From: Streptomyces sp. A012304
GTDB taxonomy: Bacteria > Actinomycetota > Actinomycetes > Streptomycetales > Streptomycetaceae
Length of the DNA stretch: 64,000 nt
Direction of reading: 5' to 3'
Assembly (NCBI RefSeq): GCF_026008495.1
Contig: NZ_BQUN01000095.1
Span: forward strand, 146,583 to 210,582
The position numbers and the translations under genes were made by a program. This document shows positions 38,297 through 46,767 of the stretch, in pieces; the first letter of the stretch is position 1; each line of letters starts with the position of its first letter. Under the pieces are notes generated by a model. That model did not search any database, was not told where the DNA came from, and saw only the letters and a program-made list of their open reading frames with translations.

Positions 38297-38518
38297 ATTC
38301 CGTGTCGTCGATCCGCTGTCGCCGGTGCGTTCCGTCGAAAGCGCTGTGGGGATCATGTGATCACCCCGCACGAGACGAGCACAACGCCGTTCCGGCCGCT
38401 GAGGAGGGCCCGGGGACCGGGGCGCCACGCCGGTCACCGTCGCCCGCGCACGGCACGAGCAGAGCCCGATCGCGCCCCCGCCCAGCGCCCGGCACGAGCA
38501 CACCCCGGCCGCTCCGTC

Positions 38519-39568
38519 TCACACTTCCTGCCACGCCTTCAGCGCGAGTCCCGGCTCGTCCTTGCGGCGGGTGACCAGCAGGCGGCCGGACGACGGGGAG
38601 AGGGTCGCGGCGGCCACCCGGTTCTCGTGGTCCTTGGCGAGGGCCACCTCGGCGTCCGGTGGCAGGCCCGGGCCGGACTCCGTCCACCAGGCGCCGGCCG
38701 CTTCCTCCTCGGTGGGGTAGGCGGCGAAGGCGACCCGGCCGCTCGCCGAGCGCTGGGCGAGCAACGTGCAGTCGTGGCCGTCGAGTTCGCAGCGCACGGC
38801 CGCGACCGGGCCGGGACCCGCGGCGGCGAGCACCGGGACCGGCTTGCTGCCGGGGCGCCACGCGCACACGTCACCGGACTCGTCGGTGAAGAAGAGGGTG
38901 GTGCGGTCGGCGGAGGTGGCCAGGGCCCGCAGCGTGCGGGGGCGGACCGGTACCTCCAGCGTCTCCTCCCACACCGGGATCGTGCCGGGCTTCGCCTGCC
39001 GGTAGTACAGGATCGCGCCGGAGACGGCCGCGTACGCCTCGACGCACCCGGACTCCGCCGTGACCGCCACCGGCGCCCCCTGCACGCCCTGCCCCTTGAG
39101 GTCGCGCCACGGGTCCCAACCGCCCCGCTCCTTCTGCGCGACCATGCTGATTCCGGTGCCGACGTTGCGGACGAAGACATGCGCCCGGCCCTGGGCGTCC
39201 ACCGCCACGGCGGGCGTGCCGGTACGCTCGCCCTTCTTGTTGGGGTGGCCGATGGGAGACCAGTCCAGGGCCGCGAGCAGGGGCCGGTAGTGGGTGGAGT
39301 GCACCAGGACCGACTCCCCCGACCCGGTGGACCGCCAGGACGCCAGGTGGGCGTACCCGTCGGCGCCGTGGCCGACGGCCACGCCGGGATGCACCTTGTC
39401 GTCGCCGCCCACCTCGCGAGGCGGATCCCAGGCGCCGCCCGGGATCCGCTCCGCCCGGCACAGGGCGCCGTCGTCCGACGTCAGGTAGACACTGAGCCGC
39501 CCGTCGCGGCCGCGTATGAGCCATTCGCCGTTCACCCGCTCACTGTATGTCGGCGGCTGCCCGGTCAT
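38519..39568 (-). CDS. Predicted beta-propeller (lectin-like) protein
   Basis: 349 residues, cytoplasmic (no signal peptide, no membrane segment). Repeated units of the form DGRL-V-, then L/I-V-Q or CRAER, then GGAWDPP or GGWDPWRDL suggest five or six propeller blades like those of PLL/tectonin-type proteins. There are no catalytic residues to point to. It diverges from the NYN gene with only 47 bases between starts. Function unknown; sugar binding would be a guess from fold alone. Confidence 0.75.
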   Translation of the reverse strand: MTGQPPTYSERVNGEWLIRGRDGRLSVYLTSDDGALCRAERIPGGAWDPPREVGGDDKVHPGVAVGHGADGYAHLASWRSTGSGESVLVHSTHYRPLLAALDWSPIGHPNKKGERTGTPAVAVDAQGRAHVFVRNVGTGISMVAQKERGGWDPWRDLKGQGVQGAPVAVTAESGCVEAYAAVSGAILYYRQAKPGTIPVWEETLEVPVRPRTLRALATSADRTTLFFTDESGDVCAWRPGSKPVPVLAAAGPGPVAAVRCELDGHDCTLLAQRSASGRVAFAAYPTEEEAAGAWWTESGPGLPPDAEVALAKDHENRVAAATLSPSSGRLLVTRRKDEPGLALKAWQEV

Positions 39569-39615
39569 GTCGCGTGGGGCGGGTCCGTGGCGACGGGCGT
39601 GCGACCCTGGGCCCC

Positions 39616-39987
39616 ATGGACGACAACACCCCCCTGCTCGTGATCGTCGACGCCGCGAACGTCGTCGGGTCGGTGCCCGACGGGTGGTGGCGGGACCGGC
39701 GGGGCGCCGCGGAGCGGCTGCGCGACCGGCTGGCCGCCGACGGGCTGCCGGGGCACACCGGACCCGAGGAGATCGTCCTCGTCGTCGAGGGCGCCGCGCG
39801 CGGGGTTCGGCCGGTGCCGGGTGTGCGGGTGGAGTCGGCTCCCGGCAGCGGCGACGACCACATCGTCGACCTGGTCGCCCGCGCGGGAGACCGTCCCCGC
39901 CTGGTCGTCACCGCCGACCGGGAGCTGCGCCGCCGGGTCGCGGAACTGGGCGCGCGGGTCACGGGGCCGCGCACGGTACGGGGCTGA
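39616..39987 (+). CDS. NYN/PIN-like domain protein
   Basis: About 123 residues. An N-terminal strand ends in an acidic site (LLVIVDAANVVGS), followed by GWWRDRRGAAERL, GDDHIVDLV and LVVTADRELRRRV, the spacing of acidic residues seen in NYN/PIN nucleases. RNA cleavage would be the family expectation but is unproven here. ATG 39616 is chosen since the fold starts directly after it; an upstream in-frame ATG at 39547 adds only basic residues over the neighbour's promoter. Confidence 0.75.
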   Translation: MDDNTPLLVIVDAANVVGSVPDGWWRDRRGAAERLRDRLAADGLPGHTGPEEIVLVVEGAARGVRPVPGVRVESAPGSGDDHIVDLVARAGDRPRLVVTADRELRRRVAELGARVTGPRTVRG

Positions 39988-39996
39988 ACACGCGCG

Positions 39997-40038
39997 CCGG
40001 CCCCGCGCGTTCCGCCGGAGCGGGAGGCACGGGGCCGG
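39997..40038. terminator. Possible weak bidirectional hairpin
   Basis: CCGGCCCCG and CGGGGCCGG form a 9-bp stem with a 24-base loop between the convergent ends of the NYN gene and the permease. The position fits, but the loop is long. Confidence 0.3.
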
Positions 40039-40053
40039 TGCGGGGCGTCGGCG

Positions 40054-41577
40054 TCAGCGGCCCTCGGCGGGGCCGGGCCCCGCCACCTCGTCGACGGTGG
40101 TCTCCTCACCGCGTCCCAGCCGGCTGTGGGAGCGGCCGTAGATGAAGTACACGACGAAGCCGGCCGCCATCCAGATGCCGAACCGCACCCAGGTCTCGGC
40201 GGGCAGATTGATCATCAGCCACAGGGAGGCGAGCACGGACAGGATCGGGATGACCGGGACCCACGGGGTGCGGAAGGCCCGGTGCAGGTCGGGGCGGGTC
40301 CGGCGCAGGATGATCACGCCGATCGCGACGACCACGAACGCGAAGAGCGTGCCGATGTTCACCAGTTCGGCGAGTTCGCTGAGGCTGGTGAAGCCGGCCA
40401 GGATCGCGATGACCACACCGAGCAGGATCGTCGGCCGGTGCGGGGTCTTGAACCGGGGGTGGACCTGGGAGAAGAAGCGCGGCAGCAGCCCGTCGCGGCT
40501 CATCGCGAAGAAGACGCGGGTCTGGCCGAGGAGCAGGATCATGCAGACCGTCGTCAGGCCGACGGCGGCGCCGAAGCTGATGAAGCCCGCGTACCAGGGG
40601 TGCCCGGTGGCCTTGAAGGCGTCGGCGAGCGGGGCGTCCACGGACAGCCGGCTGTAGTGCTGCATGCCGGTGACGACGATGGACACCAGGACGTAGAGGG
40701 TGGTGCAGATGAGGAGGGAGCCGAGGATGCCGCGGGGCATGTCGCGCTGCGGGTTCCTGGTCTCCTCCGCGGCCGTGGCCACCACGTCGAAGCCGATGAA
40801 GGCGAAGAAGACGACCGAGGCGGCGGTGAAGATGCCCATGACGCCGAAGTTGGACGGCGCCCAGCCGAAGATCAGCTGGATGAGGGGGGAGTCGAGACTC
40901 TCGCCCGCCTCCACCTTCTGCGCCTTCGGGATGAACGGGTCGTAGTTGTCGCCCTTGACGAAGAAGGCGCCCGCGATGATCACGGTGAGGACGACGGTCA
41001 CCTTGATGGCGACCACGATGGAGGTGACCCGGGCGGACAGCTTGGTGCCGAGGACGAGGATGCCGGTGAGCACCAGGACGAGGGCGGCGGCGAGGATGTC
41101 GAAGCCGAACCCGTCGGCGCCCTCGCGCCCGCTGAGCGCCTCCGGCAGCTGCCACCCCGCGTTGTCCATCAGCGAGGCGACGTAGCCGGACCAGCCGACG
41201 GCCACCACCGCCGTGCCGAGCGCGAACTCCAGGACGAGGTCCCAGCCGATGATCCAGGCGGGGAACTCCCCCAGGGAGGCGTAGGAGAAGGTGTAGGCGG
41301 AGCCCGCCACCGGGACGGTGGAGGCGAACTCGGCGTAGCAGAGCGCGGCGAGCGCGCAGGCGACACCGGCCGCGACGAAGGCGAGGGCCACGGCGGGACC
41401 GGCGTTGTTCTTCGCCACCGTGCCGGTGAGGACGAAGATGCCGGTGCCGATGATGACACCGACGCCGAAGACGGTCAGATCCAGCGCGGACAAGGATTTC
41501 TTGAGCGCGTGCTCTGGCTCCTCGGTGTCGAGGATGGACTGTTCTACCTTCTTCGTCCGGAAGAGGGTGCTGCTCAC
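40054..41577 (-). CDS. APC-family amino acid permease
   Basis: About 507 residues with 12 or more hydrophobic segments. The first helix carries GVGVIIGTGIFVLTG, the substrate-binding glycine-rich break of APC transporters, and FIGFDVVATAAEETRNPQRDMPRGI is the classic cationic-amino-acid-transporter loop. Likely a proton-coupled amino acid uptake protein of the YfnA/CAT type. GTG 41577 is preferred because GGGAGG lies seven bases upstream and the product then begins like its relatives (SSTLFRTKKVEQSI). It lies alone, ending convergent with the NYN gene. Confidence 0.93.
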   Translation of the reverse strand: MSSTLFRTKKVEQSILDTEEPEHALKKSLSALDLTVFGVGVIIGTGIFVLTGTVAKNNAGPAVALAFVAAGVACALAALCYAEFASTVPVAGSAYTFSYASLGEFPAWIIGWDLVLEFALGTAVVAVGWSGYVASLMDNAGWQLPEALSGREGADGFGFDILAAALVLVLTGILVLGTKLSARVTSIVVAIKVTVVLTVIIAGAFFVKGDNYDPFIPKAQKVEAGESLDSPLIQLIFGWAPSNFGVMGIFTAASVVFFAFIGFDVVATAAEETRNPQRDMPRGILGSLLICTTLYVLVSIVVTGMQHYSRLSVDAPLADAFKATGHPWYAGFISFGAAVGLTTVCMILLLGQTRVFFAMSRDGLLPRFFSQVHPRFKTPHRPTILLGVVIAILAGFTSLSELAELVNIGTLFAFVVVAIGVIILRRTRPDLHRAFRTPWVPVIPILSVLASLWLMINLPAETWVRFGIWMAAGFVVYFIYGRSHSRLGRGEETTVDEVAGPGPAEGR

Positions 41578-41724
41578 GGGGTTACCTCCCACGCTGTGTC
41601 GTCCTCGACATGATCGAGAGGGGGCGTAGTGCGTATGCCCCGGCGCGGGCGCGTTCACGCAAATGGGCCGACCGCACCACCCTTCACAGTGGCACGACCG
41701 GCCCATTCGGGCGGGTTCGGCTAG

Positions 41725-41943
41725 GCCCTGTCGTTTGGATCAGGCCGGCTGTGAGGCGCGGTGCCTGTCAGCCGACCCGAGCGGGGCCTGGTGCGTGCAG
41801 ATGCAAGGCGGAGGAGGGAGTCGACGCGATGGGGGCCCCTCCCGCGCGAGCGAAGCCGAGCGTGGGGGAGTCGGCGAATGACGACAACGCCGCAGATGTG
41901 CGTGCCAGGTCCCGCGACGCCGGGACGATCCAAACGACAGGGC
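41725..41943. mobile_element. 219-bp MITE with 17-bp terminal repeats
   Basis: The ends are perfect 17-bp inverted repeats (GCCCTGTCGTTTGGATC at 41725-41741, complement at 41927-41943). The target sequence CTAG is duplicated at 41721-41724 and 41944-41947. The interior has no coding capacity. The 4-base YTAR-type duplication fits an IS5-related transposase acting in trans. A single-mismatch copy of the same end occurs at 46747-46763. Confidence 0.85.
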
Positions 41944-42051
41944 CTAGGCCGTGTTTTAGAAGTCCCCGTGGAAGAGGGAGCGGCGTTCGGCGCGTGCTCT
42001 CGGCATGCCGGGCGTCGCGACGCTGCGGGTGAATACACCCAGGCCCTGGGC

Positions 42052-42153
42052 CGCCGTCCAGGCCCTGGTCGAGCACGGGTTTTGCGCACCTGAAGAACTG
42101 GCGCGCGCTGGCCAAGGTCCGCCTTACAAGTCGCGCAAATCGGGAGCCTGTTG
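42052..42153 (+). pseudogene. Relic of a transposase C-terminus
   Basis: If one T is dropped from the run at 42079-42083, the plus strand reads as ALVEHGFAHLKNWRALAKVRL, the usual C-terminal block of DDE transposases of the IS4/IS5 superfamily (E of the triad, then HLKNWR). Nothing upstream of it within the element restores the rest. It belongs to a different group from the minus-strand transposase at 43678-44548. Confidence 0.6.
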
Positions 42154-42255
42154 ATCTATTTCTTCCCTTCAAATCGGTTGACATTCAGGGGTGGAATGTC
42201 CGACGTTCAGCCGTGACCCACCGATGCGCCACAGGGACGGAGAGATGGCACACAG

Positions 42256-43362
42256 ATGACTTTCAGAGGAGGGAACCCGAAGCCAGGGCGCGGGAGGCGC
42301 CCGGCGGCGCCTGCCGCGGTGGACGCGGGCCCGCGGTATGAGCTGAGGCAACCGGTCCGCGCGAAGAGCGTCTCGGAGCAGGTGCACACCGCAGGGCGGG
42401 TCAAAAATCTGGGGAAGACGGTGCAGTTCAGCTGGCCCGGGGTGTACTTCGAGGGCCGCTTCCGCGGGACCGGGATCGGGGTGGTACTCGACTGCGCGGC
42501 CGCCGACTACGACGTCCAGGTCGACGGGGCCACCGTCGCCACTCTGGTCACACCCGGCGACACCACGCACTGGATCAACGGCCTGCGGGACAGCGAGCAC
42601 ACGGTCCGGGTCGTCAAACGCAACGACACCCCGGGGGACACCAGCACTTTCGGAGGCTTCGTCGCCGCGCCCGGGGGCGCCGTACTGAGCAAGCCGGCGC
42701 CCCGGGACCGCCAGATAGAGTTCATCGGGGACTCCATCACGGTGGGCTACGGCAATGTCTCGGGCACCCGCGACTGCAATCCGGAGCAGCTCAAGCGGAA
42801 CACCAACACCGACGTGAGCCACGGCGCCCTCACCGCCCAGCAGCTGGACGCCGATTACCAGATCAACGGCTTCTCCGGCCTCGGCATGGTGCGCAACGTC
42901 GCCGGCATCTCCCCGGACGTCACGTACCGGACCTACTACGACCGCGCCCTGCTGAACGTGGACGGCGACGTCTGGCAGAACCCGGGAACGTGGCGCCCCC
43001 AGATCGTGGTGGTCAACCTCGGCTCCAACGACTTCTCCGACCTCACCCCCGGTGAACCGTGGACGCCCGACAGCCTCGCGGCCGCCTACCGCACCGCCTA
43101 CGGCGAGTTCCTCCGGAAACTGCGGACTCGCTACGGTGCCGGCACCACCCTCGTAGCCGTCGGCTTCGACAGAAACGCCGAGCATGTGCGGCAGGTGGTC
43201 GAGGCGCGCAACGACGCCGGCGACAGCCAGGTCCACTACTGGTTCCTCGAACAGTCGGGCCTGGACTTCCTCGGATGTGACGGGCACACCTCGGCTCACG
43301 ACGACCGGGTGATCGCCGGCCGGCTTGCCCCGTTCCTCAGGAGCCTGCCGACGGGATGGTAA
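42256..43362 (+). CDS. SGNH/GDSL carbohydrate esterase, CE2-like
   Basis: 368 residues. An N-terminal beta domain (about 30-145, FSWPGVYFEGRFRGTGIGVVLD) precedes an SGNH hydrolase with block I FIGDSITVGYGN (Ser nucleophile), NLGSNDF, and a C-terminal CDGHTSAHDD carrying the His. That order matches CE2 acetyl-xylan or carbohydrate deacetylases. Such enzymes are normally exported, but this one begins MTFRGGNPKPGRGRRP with no signal peptide, so its original N-terminus may have been lost. ATG 42256 has only a distant GGAG. It lies inside the IS-bounded segment. Confidence 0.85.
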   Translation: MTFRGGNPKPGRGRRPAAPAAVDAGPRYELRQPVRAKSVSEQVHTAGRVKNLGKTVQFSWPGVYFEGRFRGTGIGVVLDCAAADYDVQVDGATVATLVTPGDTTHWINGLRDSEHTVRVVKRNDTPGDTSTFGGFVAAPGGAVLSKPAPRDRQIEFIGDSITVGYGNVSGTRDCNPEQLKRNTNTDVSHGALTAQQLDADYQINGFSGLGMVRNVAGISPDVTYRTYYDRALLNVDGDVWQNPGTWRPQIVVVNLGSNDFSDLTPGEPWTPDSLAAAYRTAYGEFLRKLRTRYGAGTTLVAVGFDRNAEHVRQVVEARNDAGDSQVHYWFLEQSGLDFLGCDGHTSAHDDRVIAGRLAPFLRSLPTGW

Positions 43363-43677
43363 GGGACGTGGCCACCCGTGAACCGGGCCAGGGACTGCTG
43401 CCCGCCGCCGGAACCCCCTGTGTGCCCTGCCGCTGGCCGACTTGATCACCTGAGTCGAGAGCAGCAGCACTAGCGAAGGCTACGGGGGTCCGCTGTGGGA
43501 CAGGCTCACCGCGGCAGCGGTCCCCGGCCCCACTGTCGGGTCTGGCCGCCGAGTGAGGAGCTGATCTCGTAGCCGAACTGGGCGTCGCCTTACGCGGCGC
43601 TCATCGCCGCTGTCTCCCCTCGATCCGCTGACCTGATCCCGGCCAGAATGACGTGCGGGATCGAGACGTTCGACAGG
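43363..43677. other. Gap between esterase and transposase
   Basis: 315 bases with no supported gene and no copy of the element's terminal repeat, although an IS end would be expected here just beyond the transposase stop. I see no promoter, terminator or RNA gene. Confidence 0.4.
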
Positions 43678-44548
43678 TCACAGCCACTCGTTGATCGCGG
43701 CGATGAGGACGGTCGCTTTGAAGCGGACCGCGAGCTTGTCGAACCGCGTGGCCACGGCCCGGTTCCGCTTGAGCCGGTTGATGCCGCACTCGACCGCGTG
43801 CCGGGCCTTGTAGTCCTCGCGGTCGAAGGCCGGAGGACGCCCACCGGCCGCTCCCCGGCGTTCACGGTGGCCTGCCTGATCGGCAGGTTCCGGAATCGTG
43901 CAGCGGATCCCGCGCTGCCGCAGACAGGCACGGTTCGCGCGCGATGAATAGCGCTTTATCTCCTCGCACCCGCAGCGGACGAACCCGGGGCCGCCCCAGT
44001 CCGAGACGAGGAACCCGGATGGCTTCCAGCACGGCTGTGAACTGCGGGCTGTCACCCCGCTGCCCTGCTGTGACCAGCAGCGACAACGGCCGCTGGCCTT
44101 GCTCACAGGCCAGGTGAATCTTCGTGGTCCAGCCGCCGCGGGACCTGCCCAAGCCGTGATCGCCAGGTTCGCTCTGGTGGCCGCCCGGCGGTTCTTTCTG
44201 TGCTTGGCCGTCCCGCCGGGCACCGGCCGCGTGCTGATGTGCCCGGCAGATCGTGGAGTCGACGTTCACCTCCCAGGTGATCAGCCCGACTGCGTCCGCC
44301 CGCGCTTGCAGTCTGGTCAGTACCGACGACCAGACCCCATTGCGTTGCCAGCGGCGGAAGAGCCCGTAGACCGTCTGCCACGGACCGTACTCCGCCGGCA
44401 GATCCCGCCACGGGGCCCCGGTCCGAACCCGCCAGCGGATCCCATTGATCAGCTTCCGCTGGCACACCGACGGCCTGCCCAACACCGCGACCGGCAGCAA
44501 CGGGCACAACACTGCCCACTGGTCATCAGAAAGATCCCCTCGCCCCAC
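43678..44548 (-). pseudogene. Frameshifted IS5-family transposase
   Basis: Reading from 44548, the first frame gives the DUF4096-type start (MGRGDLSDDQWAVLCPLLP), the first catalytic Asp in NVDSTICRAHQH and GWTTKIHLACE. Near 43950-43956 an extra base breaks it after RVRGDKA. The next frame continues with YSSRANRACLRQRG, the catalytic Glu in ECGINRLKRNRAVATRFDKL, and a normal end (AAINEWL). No slippery run is visible at the break, so a point mutation is likelier than programmed shifting. The start lies 39 bases inside the right terminal repeat, as expected for an IS5 relative. Confidence 0.85.
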
Positions 44549-44602
44549 ACCGAGATCATCACGGTACGAGGCGAGACACTGGAGCCACTTCTAAAACACG
44601 GC

Positions 44603-46531
44603 CTAGTCGCGGGCGGGCTGCACCGAGTCGACCTCGGTCGGAGTGCCGGTGTACCGGCCGTCGAGCCGGGAGACCAGGCCGGTGACCTGGCGGGCGATGT
44701 CGGGGGCGGTCAGGCCGATCTCGGCCATGACCTCGGCCCGGGAGGCGTGGTCGAGGAAGCGCGGCGGGATGCCGAAGTCGCGCAGCGGGACATCGACGCC
44801 GGCGTCGCGCAGGGCCTGCGCGATCGCCGAACCGACGCCGCCGACACGGGAGTTGTCCTCGACGGTGACGACCACGCGGTGCCGCTCGGCGAGCGGGGCC
44901 ATGGCCTCGTCGACGGGCTTGACCCAGCGGGGGTCGACGACGGTCGTGGTGATGCCCTGCCGGTCGAGCAGGCCGGCGATCTCCAGGCACATCGGCGCCA
45001 GGGCGCCCACGGAGACGAGCAGCACGTCGGGGGTGTCGGTGCCCGGCTCGCGCAGCACGTCCATGCCGCCGACGCGTCCCACGGCGGGTACGGCGGGGCC
45101 GACGGCGCCCTTGGAGAAGCGGACCACGGTCGGCGCGTCGTCCACCTCGACGGCCTCCCGCAGCTGCGCGCGGACCTGGTCGGCGTCGCGCGGCGCGGCG
45201 AGCCTGAGGCCGGGCACGACCTGGAGGATCGACATGTCCCACATGCCGTTGTGGGAGGCGCCGTCGGTGCCGGTGATGCCGGCCCGGTCCAGCACGAAGG
45301 TCACGCCGCACTTGTGCAGGGCGACGTCCATGAGGACCTGGTCGAAGGCCCGGTTGAGGAAGGTGGCGTAGACGGCGAAGACGGGGTGCACGCCCGCGTG
45401 GGCGAGGCCCGCCGCGGAGACCGCGCCGTGCTGCTCGGCGATGCCGACGTCGTAGACGCGCTCCGGGAACCGCTTGGCGAACCGGTCGAGGCCCACCGGC
45501 TGGAGCATGGCGGCGGTGATCGCGACGACGTCCTCGCGCTCCTCGCCGAGCTTGACCATCTCGTCGCCGAAGACGGAGGTCCAGTCCGCGCCACTCGTGG
45601 CGATCGGCAGGCCCGTGTCGGGATGGATCTTGCCCACCGCGTGGAAGCGGTCGGCCTCGTCCTGGAGGGCGGGCTGGTAGCCGCGGCCCTTCTCGGTGAG
45701 GCAGTGCACGATCACCGGGCCGCCGAAGCGCTTGGCGCGGGCCAGCGCCGACTCCAGCGCCTCGATGTCGTGCCCGTCGATGGGGCCGACGTACTTCAGG
45801 CCGAGGTCCTCGAACATGCCCTGCGGGGCGATGAAGTCCTTCAGGCCCTTCTTCGCGCCGTGCAGGGTGTCGAAGAGCGGCTTGCCGACGACCGGCGTGC
45901 GGTCGAGGATCTCCTTGGTGCGGGCGAGGAAGCGCTCGTAGCCGTCGGTCGTGCGCAGCGTCGCCAGGTGGTTGGCGAGGCCGCCGATGGTCGGGGCGTA
46001 GGAACGCTCGTTGTCGTTGACGACGATGACCAGCGGGCGGTCCTTGGCCTCGGCGATGTTGTTGAGCGCCTCCCAGGCCATGCCGCCGGTCAGCGCGCCG
46101 TCGCCGATGACCGCGACGACGTGGCTGTCGCGTCGCAGGAGCTGGTTGGCCTTGGCGATGCCGTCGGCCCAGCCGAGCACCGTGGAGGCGTGGCTGTTCT
46201 CGATGACATCGTGCTCGGACTCGGCCTGCGAGGGGTAGCCGGACAGGCCGCCCTTCATCTTCAGCTTCGAGAAGTCCTGCCGGCCGGTGAGCAGCTTGTG
46301 CACGTAGGACTGATGGCCGGTGTCCCAGAGCACCTTGTCCCTGGGGGACTCGAACACCCGGTGCAGGGCGATGGTGAGCTCGACCACGCCGAGGTTGGGT
46401 CCGAGGTGGCCGCCGGTCTTGGAGACCGCGTCCACGAGGAAGGTCCGGATCTCCTGTGCCAGCTGGTCCAGCTCCTCCAGGCTGAGCCGGTCCAGATCGC
46501 GCGGTCCCCTGATGCGGGTCAGCAGCGGCAC
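44603..46531 (-). CDS. dxs: 1-deoxy-D-xylulose-5-phosphate synthase
   Basis: 642 residues, full length. It makes DXP from pyruvate and glyceraldehyde-3-phosphate, the entry step of the MEP isoprenoid pathway. Thiamine-diphosphate motifs are present (GDGALTGGMAWEALNN, then VNDNERS), with HTLHGAKKG-like and DRAGITGTDGASHNG blocks and the transketolase C-terminal domain. The stop codon TAG is formed by the CTAG that flanks the mobile element, so the last residues may have been altered by the insertion. Confidence 0.95.
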   Translation of the reverse strand: MPLLTRIRGPRDLDRLSLEELDQLAQEIRTFLVDAVSKTGGHLGPNLGVVELTIALHRVFESPRDKVLWDTGHQSYVHKLLTGRQDFSKLKMKGGLSGYPSQAESEHDVIENSHASTVLGWADGIAKANQLLRRDSHVVAVIGDGALTGGMAWEALNNIAEAKDRPLVIVVNDNERSYAPTIGGLANHLATLRTTDGYERFLARTKEILDRTPVVGKPLFDTLHGAKKGLKDFIAPQGMFEDLGLKYVGPIDGHDIEALESALARAKRFGGPVIVHCLTEKGRGYQPALQDEADRFHAVGKIHPDTGLPIATSGADWTSVFGDEMVKLGEEREDVVAITAAMLQPVGLDRFAKRFPERVYDVGIAEQHGAVSAAGLAHAGVHPVFAVYATFLNRAFDQVLMDVALHKCGVTFVLDRAGITGTDGASHNGMWDMSILQVVPGLRLAAPRDADQVRAQLREAVEVDDAPTVVRFSKGAVGPAVPAVGRVGGMDVLREPGTDTPDVLLVSVGALAPMCLEIAGLLDRQGITTTVVDPRWVKPVDEAMAPLAERHRVVVTVEDNSRVGGVGSAIAQALRDAGVDVPLRDFGIPPRFLDHASRAEVMAEIGLTAPDIARQVTGLVSRLDGRYTGTPTEVDSVQPARD

Positions 46532-46673
46532 CCGTGCCTCCTTGCAGTAGAGCTGATCGAGCTGTTGCCGGGCTCGTCGAGTCTAATGTTCCGCCCCGAC
46601 CGGCGGAGCCCGGCCCATGCGTCATGGGTCACGCGTCGGCCGTACCCCGGAACGGCCTTCTCCATGACACGCC

Positions 46674-46703
46674 TGTGCCCGGCACGGGAAAGTGCCGGGC
46701 ACA
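46674..46703 (-). terminator. Hairpin terminator after xylH
   Basis: A perfect 12-bp stem (TGTGCCCGGCAC with its complement) around GGGAAA, about 60 bases past the xylH stop. It closes the xylFGH unit ahead of dxs on the same strand. Confidence 0.8.
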
Positions 46704-46723
46704 GTGGGGTGGCCGGAGCCGCC

Positions 46724-46767
46724 AGGCCCTGCCTTTCGGCCGGCCTGATCCAAACGAAAGGGCCTAG
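46724..46767. repeat. Short MITE-like repeat end abutting xylH stop
   Basis: 46747-46763 matches the MITE terminal repeat in 16 of 17 bases (minus strand GCCCTTTCGTTTGGATC), directly followed by CTAG at 46764-46767. AGGCCC at 46724-46729 and TTTCG at 46733-46737 pair with CGAAAGGGCCT to form a bulged hairpin. The xylH stop codon TAG is read from this CTAG. Confidence 0.65.

Larger units (their letters stand above)
41948..44602. mobile_element. IS5-type element or IS-bounded segment with esterase passenger
   Basis: Bounded by 16-bp perfect inverted repeats (GCCGTGTTTTAGAAGT at 41948-41963, complement at 44587-44602), each flanked by CTAG (41944-41947 and 44603-44606). Inside are a transposase C-terminal relic on the plus strand, a CE2-like esterase gene and a frameshifted IS5-family transposase on the minus strand. 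At 2655 bp it is more than twice the usual IS5 size. No second end lies next to the transposase stop, so either the esterase is a passenger or two copies recombined. The left CTAG is shared with the MITE. Confidence 0.75.
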
